From NCBI GenBank assembly GCA_032768795.1, contig CP136490.1, positions 7,564,001 to 7,628,000 on the forward strand: a DNA stretch of 64,000 bases, read 5' to 3'. The DNA is from Tremella fuciformis. Lineage: Eukaryota > Basidiomycota > Tremellomycetes > Tremellales > Tremellaceae. The notes beneath the pieces are model-generated. The model was not told the DNA's origin, did not search any database, and saw nothing but the letters and a program-made list of their open reading frames with translations. Position 1 is the first letter of the stretch. Each line of letters begins with the position of its first letter. A program made the translations under genes and the position numbers. Positions 1 through 11,258 of the stretch are shown in pieces.

Positions 1-457
1 TCGACGGGCACTGGCTGTACCGGGGCCTGAGCGGCGGCGTGTCCGTGAGGGTGGCGGCAGTACTCGGAGAAGGAGCCCCAGCCAATGGATCGCGCTTCTT
101 CATCTTTTCTTTGCTTGTGGTGGATCCACATGGTTGCAGCGGTGGCACCGAAGCCAAACTGGACCGTCAACTGAGCTCATATGCAGGACCCGGTCTGCTC
201 ACCCAGAAGAATCGACGCATAAAGCCGAATCGAGGTCGGCCATACCATCCACGGCCGTGGTAGCCCCCGTGGTACCCTCCGTACCCGTGCATCCTGCCTC
301 GGAACCCGTGGTCGAAGGGGTGACCGCCTCCCATGGCGGCTCCGGATCCAGCGGCTGCAGCGCCCTCACCGGCTAGCTTGCCGGCTGCCTCAGCGCTCGA
401 GGCGGGGAAGCTGAAGGAGTGTTTGAAGGAATGGGAATACCAGGGTTGTCCAGACAT
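1..457 (-). CDS. Gly/His-rich small membrane protein (3' end outside window)
   Basis: Starts at 457 and runs left. Exon 1 is 457-203. A GTGAGC donor and CAG acceptor remove 202-159, a 44-nt intron. Exon 2 runs from 158 past the window edge without a stop. The first ~85 residues are low complexity: Ala/Gly, then GYGGYHGGYHGRGWYGR. After the splice comes a hydrophobic FFWFGFGATAATMWI stretch followed by basic HHKQRK, which looks like one membrane segment. A TATA-like tttata on the opposite strand at 572-577 lies ~115 nt upstream. I recognise the layout from basidiomycete hypothetical proteins but cannot assign a function. The partial C-terminus is the main limit. Confidence 0.65.
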
Positions 458-571
458 GTGAGGGATCAGGCGAGCTTCCCTGTTCGAGTTGTGCTGTGTG
501 GGTGTAGTGATTGAGGTGGTGTGGTCGGCGTGTTCGAATTGAGAGATGAATCGGGCTGCAAGGAGGCGATC

Positions 572-577
572 TTTATA
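572..577 (-). promoter_or_regulatory. TATA box of the leftmost gene
   Basis: Reads TATAAA on the minus strand, about 115 nt upstream of the ATG at 457. The 458-964 interval is a shared upstream region between this gene and the divergently transcribed Dss4-like gene. I see no other feature in it. Confidence 0.45.
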
Positions 578-964
578 CGCCTTTCATGAACTGTCTCGCC
601 GTACTTGCCGACCGGCTCGCATAATCGTTGGCGTCAGCGTTTGACGCCTACACAGTCGAAAGATCCGCGGCCGAGCTGTGGACAATGCCTTTCGAAAGTG
701 TCGTGTGCGGCCCGGCACGGGTCAAACCCATTGCTTCCCCAGCGTTGCAAGCCGAGAAGAGGTTGTTCTTTGTCCAACCGCAGCGTCCGAGATGGAAACG
801 CAATCGTCCATCGGTTCTCGGCACGGACACCTCGGCCATGCCGTGACCGAACTGAATCTACCACGTGTCGGGCGGAATTTGATTCCGTATACTCAGACAC
901 TCCGTCTACGGCGTAGACGACGCTTGAGCATTCTTGAGCATTCGACCTCGCCCGGCCTGACGCA

Positions 965-1516
965 ATGAGTCAGCCCTCACAAGCCGACGTGTTCGCTGCC
1001 TTGCAAGCACAGGCATCGTCCTCCCGACCCAAGCCGCCTAGTCAGCCGTTTAACCATTTCCCGAACCCCGAAGTCGACCTCGTGACCAGCTCGACATCTG
1101 TGAACGCGTGCTCGATATACTGCCCCAGAGAAGGATGCGGCAGCAAGATCCTATCGCCAGAAGCTTCCACTTGGGTTATTCAGGCTAACCAGATTGTGCG
1201 TGACATTCGAAGGATGGAGTTGATCAGCCAGCGCTGATTAATGCAGCTACCTGACGATCCAGCTTCCCCTTTCTCGCCACATCGAAAACTCTCAGCTGGT
1301 TACGGATTCTGGCGCGTAGCTCAGCCATTCGACTTTGACAATGTCGGCTATTCTCGGGCAGTCGCGACCGACATTGGGACGCAGGCGGGAAAGAAAATCA
1401 AGTGGTTGATATGTGCCGAGTGTGACCTGGGACCCTTGGGCTATGGCTTTGAGGGCGAGAAGGAGGCATTCGTCTCCGCAGATCGAGTACTTTACGGGGT
1501 CACCAAACTCGCATGA
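965..1516 (+). CDS. DSS4: Dss4/Mss4-type Rab guanine-nucleotide exchange factor
   Basis: Two exons, 965-1195 and 1247-1516, joined across GTGCGT..TGCAG in phase 0, give 166 aa. The Mss4 fold is visible: an N-terminal zinc half-site CPREGCGSKIL (~residues 53-63), then FWRVAQPFDFDNVGYS, then the second half-site WLICAECDLGPLGYG. Mss4 proteins bind nucleotide-free exocytic Rab GTPases (yeast Sec4, Ypt1) and act as weak exchange factors or Rab chaperones. Length is close to yeast Dss4 (143 aa). The stop is followed by ~400 nt (1517-1922) in which I find no gene. Confidence 0.85.
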
Positions 1517-1922
1517 TTCGAACGAGGATAGAAGTGATGATAGACGATGGGACTAGGTCAGCGGCCTACACTTGACGACCGGGCTCGGACGTGACGTCCT
1601 GATGCCTCATGCTTATGACGACGATAGGTCATGATGCATCGCATGCAAGGTGCATGGGGAAGTAGTGATGATCATCACCATGCGCAGCACCAAGCTCACT
1701 GTCAACGCCCGCTTTATCGCGCTCTATCGTACTGTGCACCATAATGAGAATGCCGATTCCGAGTGACGTCATTTCTGCGGTATGTTACGTCGTCCTCGCC
1801 AAGGAAATAGAACCCATCCATCCATCGTTTCTCATTCACTCGCCCATGGAGACGGCGCTACACACCTCCTCTTCTACACACATCTCCAACTAGAAGAAGG
1901 AGACGGTCTCTCCTCCCTCGTC

Positions 1923-4900
1923 ATGTCGGACGATCAACAGCACGAGACTCATACCGAGTTTCCTCCCCTACCCCCCGCCCCTCCTTCGCACGTTGTCGGT
2001 CAGGGCTATTCGGCCTCTCACCCAGTGCCCACCGTTCAGGATTACCGCAAGACCCAGGCTGAGCACGAGCAGCAGGCCAACGAGTACGCCGAAATCGTTC
2101 GGAAGCGTCAGCAAGAGCAGGAGATGGCAGACCAACGCGCCGAACCGGGCGGCGGAGGATTGCTTGACGGCGAGGAAAAGTCCGGTGACGCGGCCGGTGT
2201 GCCCGAAGCCAAGGAAGAGAGTAATGCCGCCAAGACCCAGAAAGACAAGAAAGAGGCTGGGGGAGCGAAGGGTCCAGCGACCGAGAAGCAGCGCATGATG
2301 GACCAGATGAATGCCAACCAACGTCAGTCTTCCGACACAACGTGAACTCGTACTGATCTTATCAGTCAAGCCTACCGACCGTTTCAAAAAGGCAGAGAAG
2401 GGTCAACGACGGGTCAGAGACCCTATCACTGGGGGCGAGATCATCGTCAAAGACGCCGAGCCTGCTGGTATGTTTCCCCTTGCTCCGAATTCCCGCATCA
2501 TGTCCTGACTGCAGACTTCGACCCGAGTACCGTTGCAACAAAAGGCCAGAACATCCTGTACCACCAATTCCCTCCTCCCGCACCGGCATCACTCAGTGGC
2601 ACTCTGTCCAAGCTGCGCATGCTGCAATATGGTTCAGCGATCGGTACTCTGGTTATCTGGCTCACGGTTGCTTTCGGTTCGGGCATCGCTGCGTTCGTTT
2701 GGCGCAGTATCGTTTGTTCGACGGTTGGTTTCTTGCTGATGACCGCTGCCAGCGTCATGGAGCGAGGTCTCGAGAAGGAAATGGAGGCAGTCAGGCAAGA
2801 TATGGGTCGGGCTAGGGGAGAAGCTTTCTCACCACCTTTCCCTGAGAGCGTCGAGTGGTTGAATGGCCTGGTCAAGCTTGTCTGGGGTGTCATCGACCCG
2901 TGAGTCCCCGACGCTTTGCTACTCAGCTGCTGATAACCAGGGGTATGTTCATCTCCGTAGCCGACATGGTCGAAGACATTCTCCAGCAATCCCTGCCGGG
3001 CTTTGTGGACGCTGTACGAATCACCGATCTCGGCCAGGGCACAAATCCGCTCCGCATTAATTCGATCCGTGCGCTTCCTGACCAGCCTGGCGATGAAGGC
3101 TATCCCAAAGAGGGTTGGATCAACCAGGGTAATCCCGACATCAAGACGAAGGACACCGCTGGGAATGACATCGAGGAGGACCAAGCGGGCGATTACTACA
3201 ACTTCGAGGTCGCCTTCAGCTATATGGCCATGCCTGGAGAAGGCGCACATGCTCGCGCTCGCAACATTCACCTGCTCATCGAATTCTTCATCGGCATGTA
3301 CGACTGGTTGCACATTCCGATTCCCATTTGGATTCAGGTGGAGCAGATATTTGGCGTTGTTCGCTTGCGTGTTCAGTTCATTCCAGAACCGCCCTTCGTA
3401 CGCAATCTCACTTTCGCTCTGTGTGGCGTGCCCTCTGTAGAGGTCTCGGCGATCCCGATGTCGAAGCACCTACCCAACGTTCTCGACCTCCCCTTCGTCT
3501 CCTCGTTCGTCAAGATGGGCATTGCAGCAGGAACGGCGGAGCTCGCTGTGCCGAAGTCGATGACTCTCAATTTGCAGGAGATGCTTAGCGGGGCGGCCGT
3601 TGGCGACACAAGAGCCATCGGAGTATTCCTCATCACCATACACCACTGCGAAGGTCTCTCAGCCCAGGACAACAACGGCCTTTCCGATCCGTATGTGGTA
3701 TTGGCCTACGCCAAATTTGGTAAACCATTGTACTCGACCCGTATCATCCTCGGTGATCTCAACCCGGTCTTCGAAGAGACTTGTGTTTTGTTAGTCACCA
3801 TGGATGAAGTGAAAGCCAAAGAAGATCTTGCAGCCATGCTTTGGGACAGTGACAAGATGAGCGCCGAGTGAGTACCCCTGCCCTGTTATACGCAAGCTGA
3901 CGTGAAGCGACCTCGTTGGGCGTGTACAGATTCCTGTCGCTAAGCTCATGGAGGAGCCTAACAAGATGATTCGCCGCGAAGACCACTTGATGGGCTTCGA
4001 GGATGCGAATGACATGCCGGGTTCGTCTAGTGGGTCAGGGTGAGGACGGGTTGTAGCTGACGTTCAAGGTAAGCTAGTGTGGTCGATCGGTTACTTTGAA
4101 AAGGTGCCTCTGCAGAAGGAACTCGAGCGGCTCCCGACGCCCGAGGAAGCGAAGGAAGCACCCGCTCCCGCAAAGACCGCTCCAGAGATGGAAATGCTAC
4201 CGAACGATGCTGCACCTGCTCCTGCCAAGAAGGACCTCCCGCCCCCGCCTCCTGACGTCCAGAAGACTCGACCAGACCCGAAGTGGCCTTCGGGAGTTCT
4301 GTCCATCATCCTCCACCAGGTCAACAACCTCGAAAGACAAAATCTCTCAGGCGCTTCGGGTGATCGAGAGGGAGAAGCAGGTCAAGATACGGACGAGCCT
4401 TCCGAGCAGTCTGACAACCTTCCGTCGGGCTACGGCGAGTTCCTCGTCAACGACGATATGGTATACAAGACCCGGGTCAAGCAGTACACTACGAACCCCT
4501 ACTTCGAAGCAGGTACCGAGGTCTTTGTGCGAGATTGGCAGAACACTGTGGTGCGCGTTGTTATCCGAGATTCGCGGTTACGAGAAGCCGACCCCATTCT
4601 GGGTATTGTCAGCGTCCGCCTTTCCGAGGTGTTCGCAGAGGCTTCTTCGGTCACTCAGACCTACGCGATCACCGAAGGTGTCGGATTCGGCAAGGCCAAC
4701 ATCTCTTTTGCGTTCAGGGGTATGAAAACAATACTCCCGCCCAACATGCGGGGATGGGATACTGGTACACTCGAAATCAGTGATGTGGCGGTTCACGTCG
4801 ACCCGAAGAACACCAACTTGTTCGAGCCCAAGGCCGACCGACTCCGCATTGTCACCTCGGAATCCGTCGAGCAGCTATCGAAGGGCGAAGCGACTGTCCA

Positions 4901-5701
4901 AGATGGTGTTGTGTCATGGGATATGGACACACTTCGCATGCCTGTCTATTCACGCTACCAATCTTCCGTGGTCTTCGAATTGGGGAAGTCGGGCGGCATA
5001 CTCAGTGGCCAGCTCAAGTCTCACCCTGACGCGATTGCCGTTCTTTGGATGCAGGACCTCACGGACGACATTGAGCAGGAAGTCAAACTTCCTGTTATGG
5101 TTGGCAAAAACCTGTCAAACCTGCGGCAGAATGCCATCAACGACCAGACCGCCAAATTCCATGAGTTCCAGATTGTTGGCACTTTGGTGGCGAGAATCAA
5201 GCTTGACTCAGGGCTGGACGAGGACCATGAGGTGAGGGTATACGGCCATAGGCTTCTGAAGTGCTGATGGTAAAGCAGAAACTCAAGCTGCCTCAATCGC
5301 GCCGTCATGCCTTGGAGGCATAGTGAGTGAAACTCCGAGACATTGTTGCACTGAGCTGAGCGGCAGCGATCACGTAGAGGGCGAGGCTGAGCTTGCCAAG
5401 AAGCAGCAGAGCTTCAACGACGACGGTGTCATCGACAAGCAGGAACAGAAGGAGATTGATCGCGCACACAAGCGACAATTGGAGAGTCGGGGAAGGGGGT
5501 TGGCGCAGGTTAAACCGTACCGTACGGCCAAGTGGATGACGAGGGTGAGCAGCGGTGTTGTGAGGTCGAGCACAAGCTGACAGGTCAGGGCATCAAGGAG
5601 AGGCTGCCAGGTCAGAAGCCGAAGACACGAGAACGTAAGTTTATCGTCGTCCTCGAAGAATTTGTCTGATCGATTTAGCGACGGTTCAGACCGAGGCTTG
5701 A
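1923..5701 (+). CDS. Mug190-like SMP-LTD and C2-domain lipid-transfer protein
   Basis: Ten exons in frame: 1923-2322, 2366-2467, 2515-2899, 2941-3867, 3908-4020, 4069-5231, 5279-5322, 5367-5544, 5589-5634, 5679-5701 (1126 aa). The N-terminus is charged and disordered with a coiled region. A hydrophobic hairpin lies at ~204-245 (GTLVIWLTVAFGSGIAAF). A synaptotagmin-like mitochondrial lipid-binding (SMP) domain follows at ~255-470. A first C2 domain starts near 520 (NNGLSDPYVVLAYAKFG) and a second, interrupted C2 near 715-870. The tail is basic. This order matches S. pombe Mug190 and the tricalbin/extended-synaptotagmin class, which move lipids at ER-plasma membrane contacts. The ER hairpin and C2 count support that role here. 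Start chosen as MSDDQQ; an in-frame start at 1782 lies upstream. Confidence 0.8.
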
Positions 5702-6084
5702 GAGGATTGATACACTTCCATGTAGCGAAAGTATACGGACTCGCATCGTCATGCGCATGACATCGGGCATAACGCGATGCATGCCATGCTGTATATACAA
5801 CAATCTCTAGGTCGTAGGGCAAATCATGTCGTAGCGAGCTCTCAGTCTATGCTCATGCTGTCGCCGTCTCTTATCGCCGTGTCGCGATGTGATATTGCTT
5901 TCTCTGGACTGCGGGAGCTCGAGAAGCTGCGTGCTGCCGAAATCGATCGCTCCACCGAGTGCTGTCCATTCCGCCCAGCTGCTCTGTCGGTTTCTTGCAA
6001 AGCGTATCTGGGGTCTTGAGGATGAGGCGACACATATGGCCGGCTGGCCAGATCAGGCTCACCTTCTCCAACAGCGTGACCTAC
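5702..6084. other. Intergenic, no feature seen
   Basis: Short ORFs on both strands have no splice support or domain character. This is the shared 3' region of two convergent genes. Confidence 0.5.
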
Positions 6085-6471
6085 TCACTGTACATCGTGC
6101 GATGACGCCGAGATCTCCGCCCTCACCTTCGGTTGAGCTGCCGCATGCGATCTCGCCTGCGCTTCGGCCTGCGTTTGCGCTCGGTGCGCCAAGACTTGCA
6201 GCCGTTTCGTCAGGACCGCATTACGGTAAGCGAGCAAGTTGTTCTCGTCCTCCAGCTCGTAGCAAATCTGTCTGAGAAGGTCGTAGCGACCTGACGAGAA
6301 TCAGCTCTCACTCTCATGCCGACCATACTGGTAACAGATCGGGGCAAAGGACTCACGCTTGAACATGTCTTCGTCGTCTGCTTTGGCGAGCACGATCGCT
6401 TGCGCAGGCGCGGCGGCTTGTTGTCCTTGAGGCGGGTGGACTTTTCGCTGAGCCGAGGTGGGCGTGGACAT
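6085..6471 (-). CDS. Small coiled-coil protein, function unknown
   Basis: Exon 1 6471-6357, intron 6356-6291 (GTGAGT..CAG, 66 nt), exon 2 6290-6085, giving 106 aa. After a Gln/Ala-rich start the protein has DDEDMFKRRYDLLRQICYEL followed by a continuous amphipathic helix with Leu/Tyr heptads (EDENNLLAYRNAVLTKRLQ) and an Ala/Gln-rich tail. That suggests a small adaptor or complex subunit, but I do not recognise the family. An in-frame ATG further upstream (6612) would add a Ser/His-rich leader. I prefer the inner start because coding character begins there. Confidence 0.55.
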
Positions 6472-6741
6472 CGTGGTGACGACCACGACGGGTGGGCGGC
6501 CTGCTTTGTGCCCAGGAGCTGACCACAGAATAGCAAGGAACGAAATGTGTTGGAGGTGAGAGGTCCTTTCGGGTTGAAAGCCGGTCGACGCCGAGTCGTG
6601 ACGAAATGCCAATTCGGGTTCATGCTATCGTCACATCGCATCAGCCTTGCGACCATCTCTCACCTCATTCCTAACACTTGACCGTCTCTTCTTACTTCCC
6701 TCTGAGCTCGGACCTCGCCTGGCCGCAGACGGAACGCAGCC

Positions 6742-8790
6742 ATGCCCGGCTCAATCCCTCACGACGACTCGCGCCCATTGAACGATGACGAGTCGGACGA
6801 CCTCGCCCCTCCTGGTGATATCGACAAGCTGTTGCAAAGCAAGCGCAGCGCATGGGCGGCGCTCAAGCACGCCGAGCTTCCGAGGAAGTGGCAGATTGGC
6901 CTGACGTGCTTGAGCATCGGGCTCAGCGCGGGTCAGGCGAACGGAGTGTACTGCTGGCCGACATAGTGGGTGGCGAGCCATGCTGGCCAAGAGACGAGCT
7001 AAGATATAGCGGGCCAGTGATCGCAAAGCAGCTGGAGCTATCCGGCTCACAGGCGCAGACAATTGTGGTCGGGTCAGTTTCAGGATTATTCCGCATCCTC
7101 AAGCTGATGACCAGCGGAATTCTTGGTGTATATCTCATGGCTGCTCCCCTAGGTTCGATGACGGACCGCTATGGCCCGAGAGTGTAAGCCTGGAAGTCCA
7201 GCGTAGTGGACCAGCTGATATCGGAAGAGCTTCTCTGGCATCTGGTGTCCTTGCTGCGCTGGGATACCTCTCATTCGCCGCGCTGCTGTCGACACTTGAA
7301 CCTGGAACACCATTCATACACCTCTATCTCACCGCAGCATTCTTCTGTGTCGGAGCCGCAACCGTCGGCTCGTACTTTTCCTGCCTCACATGCGGTGCGT
7401 TTTAACCAGCTGGGAGTCGCCTGTTTCCTGACCTACAGCATCCCTATCATTCCCGAACCACCCTACGCTATCCCTCTCCGTCCCCCTCTCACTGCTCGGT
7501 CTCTCATCTTTACTACTTTCCTCGTTCTCCTCCATCCCTGCATTTCAGACTCCGGCCTCCGAGCTAGATGCGCGGAAATTCCTCATCTTCCTCGGCATCC
7601 TCTCGCCAGCGATCAACGTCTTCGCCGGCGTCTTCATGCGCGTAATCCCGCCGCCACCACAACTAGAAGATGCCTTTGCAGAGCAGATGGCGCCAGAAAT
7701 TATGAGCCCCCTCACCCAATCAATATACGACGAACGACTCAGTCAGAGCTTGCACCTGACCGAGCGGACACCGCTGCTGATTGGGGGTATCGAAGCGGCT
7801 CGAGAGGTGGTCGAAGTGGGCAAGGAAGTGAAGTGGACAGCATGGGGCTTGATCAAAGATTGGGAGGGGTTCTGGGTATTTGGCATCCTCATCGCATTCT
7901 GCATTGGACCCGTGAGTTCAGCATACGAGGTATGTCACACAGCTGAGATAGTAGAGCGAGACTATCATCGCTTCGATTGGGTCTATCCTCACGTCATTGT
8001 TACCGCCTGACATTCGACTGTCGGGCTTGTTTTCGTCATCCTCGAGCACTGCATTATTCGAGGCATCTCCTCTCATCTCGCTTGCCTCCTTCGCCACAGC
8101 GGCAGCACCGTCCGCACTGTCCCTTCGCAACAAACACGTCTACATACTTTCGGCCGCAGGCACAATCTCCCGGCTCATTACTGGATTCGTTGCCGATCGC
8201 CTCTCTCCACCTCTCAAAGCGATCCCCAACCCGGCTTACGATCCGGACGACTCGGATGGTGACGAGGACAACGAGGTACCGCCTCACCTCTTCGTGAGAG
8301 ACAAGCCGATCCTGCTCTCTCGCTCGATGTACGCCTCCATCTGCGCCCTCATCCTCGCCGCCATTTTCGCCTGGTCTGCTGGCGTCCTGCAGACCGAAAA
8401 GGGTCTGTGGGTCTTGAGCGCGGGAACTGGCGCCCTGTACGGTGCCCTCTTCACGCTCTTTCCAGCAATTGTCTCGGCACATTTCGGACCGACCAACTTT
8501 GGCCTTGCGTGGGGCATGGTGTCATACTTCGCTGCCCTGGGATCGGTGCTTTTCTCGGTGAGTCGAGTCAGTACTTCGCCGAGTGAGCTAATGAGAAGTA
8601 CCTCTTTGCATTGCTGTTCGAGGCAGTGGCCTCAGAGCAGACGGGCGTCACGGAAACTCATACCGCTGCTGCGCCGGCGGCGCAGTGTTACGGCCCGAAA
8701 TGCTTCCAAGCGACATTGTGGATCGCTGCGGGATGTTGCGTGGTCAGCTCGGCCGGCATCGTCTTCATCGGCAGACGGTGGAATGTCTAA
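6742..8790 (+). CDS. MCH1: Mch1-type major facilitator transporter
   Basis: Seven exons in frame: 6742-6965, 7010-7072, 7115-7183, 7228-7394, 7439-7911, 7955-8557, 8599-8790, giving 596 aa. The MFS pattern includes an N-terminal helix pair, the loop GSMTDRYGPRV between helices 2 and 3, a long hydrophilic central loop with acidic and Leu-Leu motifs (RTPLLIGG), and a second half starting at GPSETIIASIGSIL. It resembles the NFD4/monocarboxylate-like group. The C-terminal CYGPKCF before the last helix matches fungal Mch1. Yeast Mch1 is a vacuolar-membrane protein of unknown substrate and does not carry monocarboxylates. Family confident, orthology likely. Confidence 0.75.
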
Positions 8791-8982
8791 CGATCATGAT
8801 AATGTTCATGTCATAGCATCTTGTCCGGTTGTACGTCTAATGCATACACATGCAATGTCACCGTTGTCGAATGCGCGATGCGCGATGCCGTCGTAAAGAG
8901 TAGTTCGTTATGATCGTGAAAAGCTCCCGCTTAGCCCACATCCACAGATCCACAATTGGCGTCGGCATCGGGGCCGTGATTA

Positions 8983-10959
8983 TTACTTTTCCGCTGATTT
9001 GGGTGCTGGCGTGGGCGTCTTGCTTGGCGTCGCGCTGGATTTGCCCTTTGTTGCAAGCAGACCTTGGAACTGTATGTCAGCTGGGTTGGACGCCCTTCTG
9101 AGGCAGACATACGAAATTATGCAGCGCTTCATTCGGGACGGTCGTGCTAGGCGTAGCACCAGGCGAGAGGGGTCCAGGTCTAGTCGACTCCTTCGAAATC
9201 AGCTCGCACCCCTTGCAATTCCCTTACAGTAAAGCGACTCACCCTCCTGCCCAGCCGGGCGAACTTCTCTTTGAGTTCCTCTGCACTCCCGCCTTCCATC
9301 TCGCTCATGGCTTTCTCCACGGCTGGCAAGCTGAGCCCGCCCGACCCCATAGGGCCCACTACGCCCTGCGCACCTGCGCCACCCGCACCGGTGCCGGTGC
9401 CCGCGCCAGAATTGACACTCTCGCCCGAGGTGCTGGCTGTGATGGCCGACTTGAACTGCTGTCGCGGATCGACGCGATTCGGATCTTTCTGCAGGATCTC
9501 CAATTGACGCTGGAGGAACGTCTGTTCCGGTTCAGCGGTCGAGGTGAGTCCAGCGTTGGGCGCAGCTTTCGGCCGGCGCTCTGTATCGGGCACCATGGCC
9601 TCCCATAGATCTTCAATGTCCTCTTGATCATCGTCTGGCTCGGCTTCCGTGTCCCCGCGGCGAGCCCGCCGTAGCGCTATTGCCCACGCTTCAGAGACAC
9701 GCGGTGCGTCGAAGCCTTCTCGCAGCACGGACAGCTTGCCGAACGAGTCCCATCCGGCGGGCACCATGACTGCGTCGCGATCCAGTACGTTGGCACGGTG
9801 GGGAAAGGGGAAGCGCGACGTGCTTGGCGGCGTGTCGTTGTTTGGGTCCAGGGGGGGCGGCACGGTGTAGAGGCGGTGGAGGATGTATGAGCGAAGCAAC
9901 GTATAGGTATGAGGCTGCGTCGGGGCGGTGTAGAACAAAGCTGCGCCGTCTATTGCATCAGTCCGAGCAAAAGTAGAAGGCAGGGAACGCACAGGCTAGA
10001 CAGAGCGTCCGTATAGCTTGTTGTATCCAGTCTGTCCGTTCTTCCCACCCTGCGCCTTTGATGCCGACTTCTTCGCCGACCGTGTCCATGAGATCCGCAC
10101 GAGTACAGACGACGGTTATTGGTATGCCATGTCTAGTCCTCAGCCTCAATAAGCATAAGACCATGATTGCCTAACCGGTTGAGCGTCAAAGTGCCAGGTC
10201 CGAGCGGCAGAAGGGGGCCTCCTCCATACGCGGCCAAACTGCCTGTGGCCGTGGACGAAACTGGCTCGGCATAGTGTTGCAAGTGACTTCGCACTGCTGA
10301 TCAGTCCACGATTCGGGAGGTCGTATCAAGAAGAAGGCTCACGCCAATCTCGCATATCCTCTGCCTGGCCTGATCCTGATGCCTTGCCAGCCCACTCTTC
10401 CACCCACACGAGCCAACTCAGCAACTCGCGGACCATGGCACTAGGCTTCGTCCAGTCGAGCACGATGACCACCGCCGTATCTGCCAGCGAGTCTGGCGGC
10501 AAGCTCGCCGGCAGAAGACTGAGGAACGACTCGGTCGACGATGGTGGGTAGAATACAGACAGAGGCGGGGCAGCTTCTGCCCCTCAGCTCTTTGTCGAAG
10601 GCGGGAAACGGACCCACCCTCGTCGCCGTCGTCATGGATGTCAAGCACCTCGTACCCCAATAGCAAAGCCTTCTTCCCGCTTCTGCGCCCGGCTGATCCC
10701 TTGTTGCGCACCTTGGACTTGCGTGCGGACTCGGCCAGGCGGTCGAGCAGATACCTCCGTCCATGCTGCCTTTCGCCTGACACGTCAGCTCGTTCTCAGA
10801 TGAAGGAGGTGTAAGCTGACCAAGAAGCAGGACGTTCTTCCTCCCTAGACCTTTCTGCCTGTCTGCGCTGCTGAGAATGTCCGACCACAAGTTTGATGTT
10901 GGGGACGCCTTTGAGCTTGACGCCATTGCGGACGGTCCCGGACCCGCACTTGCGCTCAT
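8983..10959 (-). CDS. Cytoplasmic dynein light intermediate chain
   Basis: Eight exons: 10959-10821, 10776-10618, 10576-10343, 10296-10176, 10132-9993, 9949-9243, 9187-9113, 9069-8983, giving 553 aa. The Ras-like domain runs RKNVLLLG, then VVIVLDWTKPSAMVREL, then PITVVCTRADLMD, then YGAALFYTAPTQPHTY. The P-loop is degenerate: GERQHGRR lacks the Lys-Ser/Thr. After a disordered linker the last exons encode NEALHNFFQGLL, the helix that binds cargo adaptors (Hook, BICD families) in other LICs. LIC links the dynein heavy chain to cargo adaptors. The start could be at 10959 (MSASAG) or an upstream in-frame ATG at 11025. It is convergent with MCH1, 192 nt apart. Confidence 0.88.
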
Positions 10960-11258
10960 GCTTGATTGAGTCTCGCCGGGCCTCTGAGAATGCTGCGCGG
11001 CCTCCGATGTTGACAGTGAGAACAAAGTGATGTATCGGCAAAGCTGCGATGCGCTGTATGCGAAACAGTAAATGTAGATCCGAGCGTCGTTTCATCTGGT
11101 CGGCGTGCGCCGACGCGTCAACGCGACTTTTTGAGCGGTGGCGGCGACGATGACCATGGTGACAAGCTGCCAAATGCATGAAATGCAATCACCTCACAAG
11201 ACTGTACCAAGCATAACTTCTGCACAAGCAACGTTCACTCCTTCTTCACAAGAAACGC

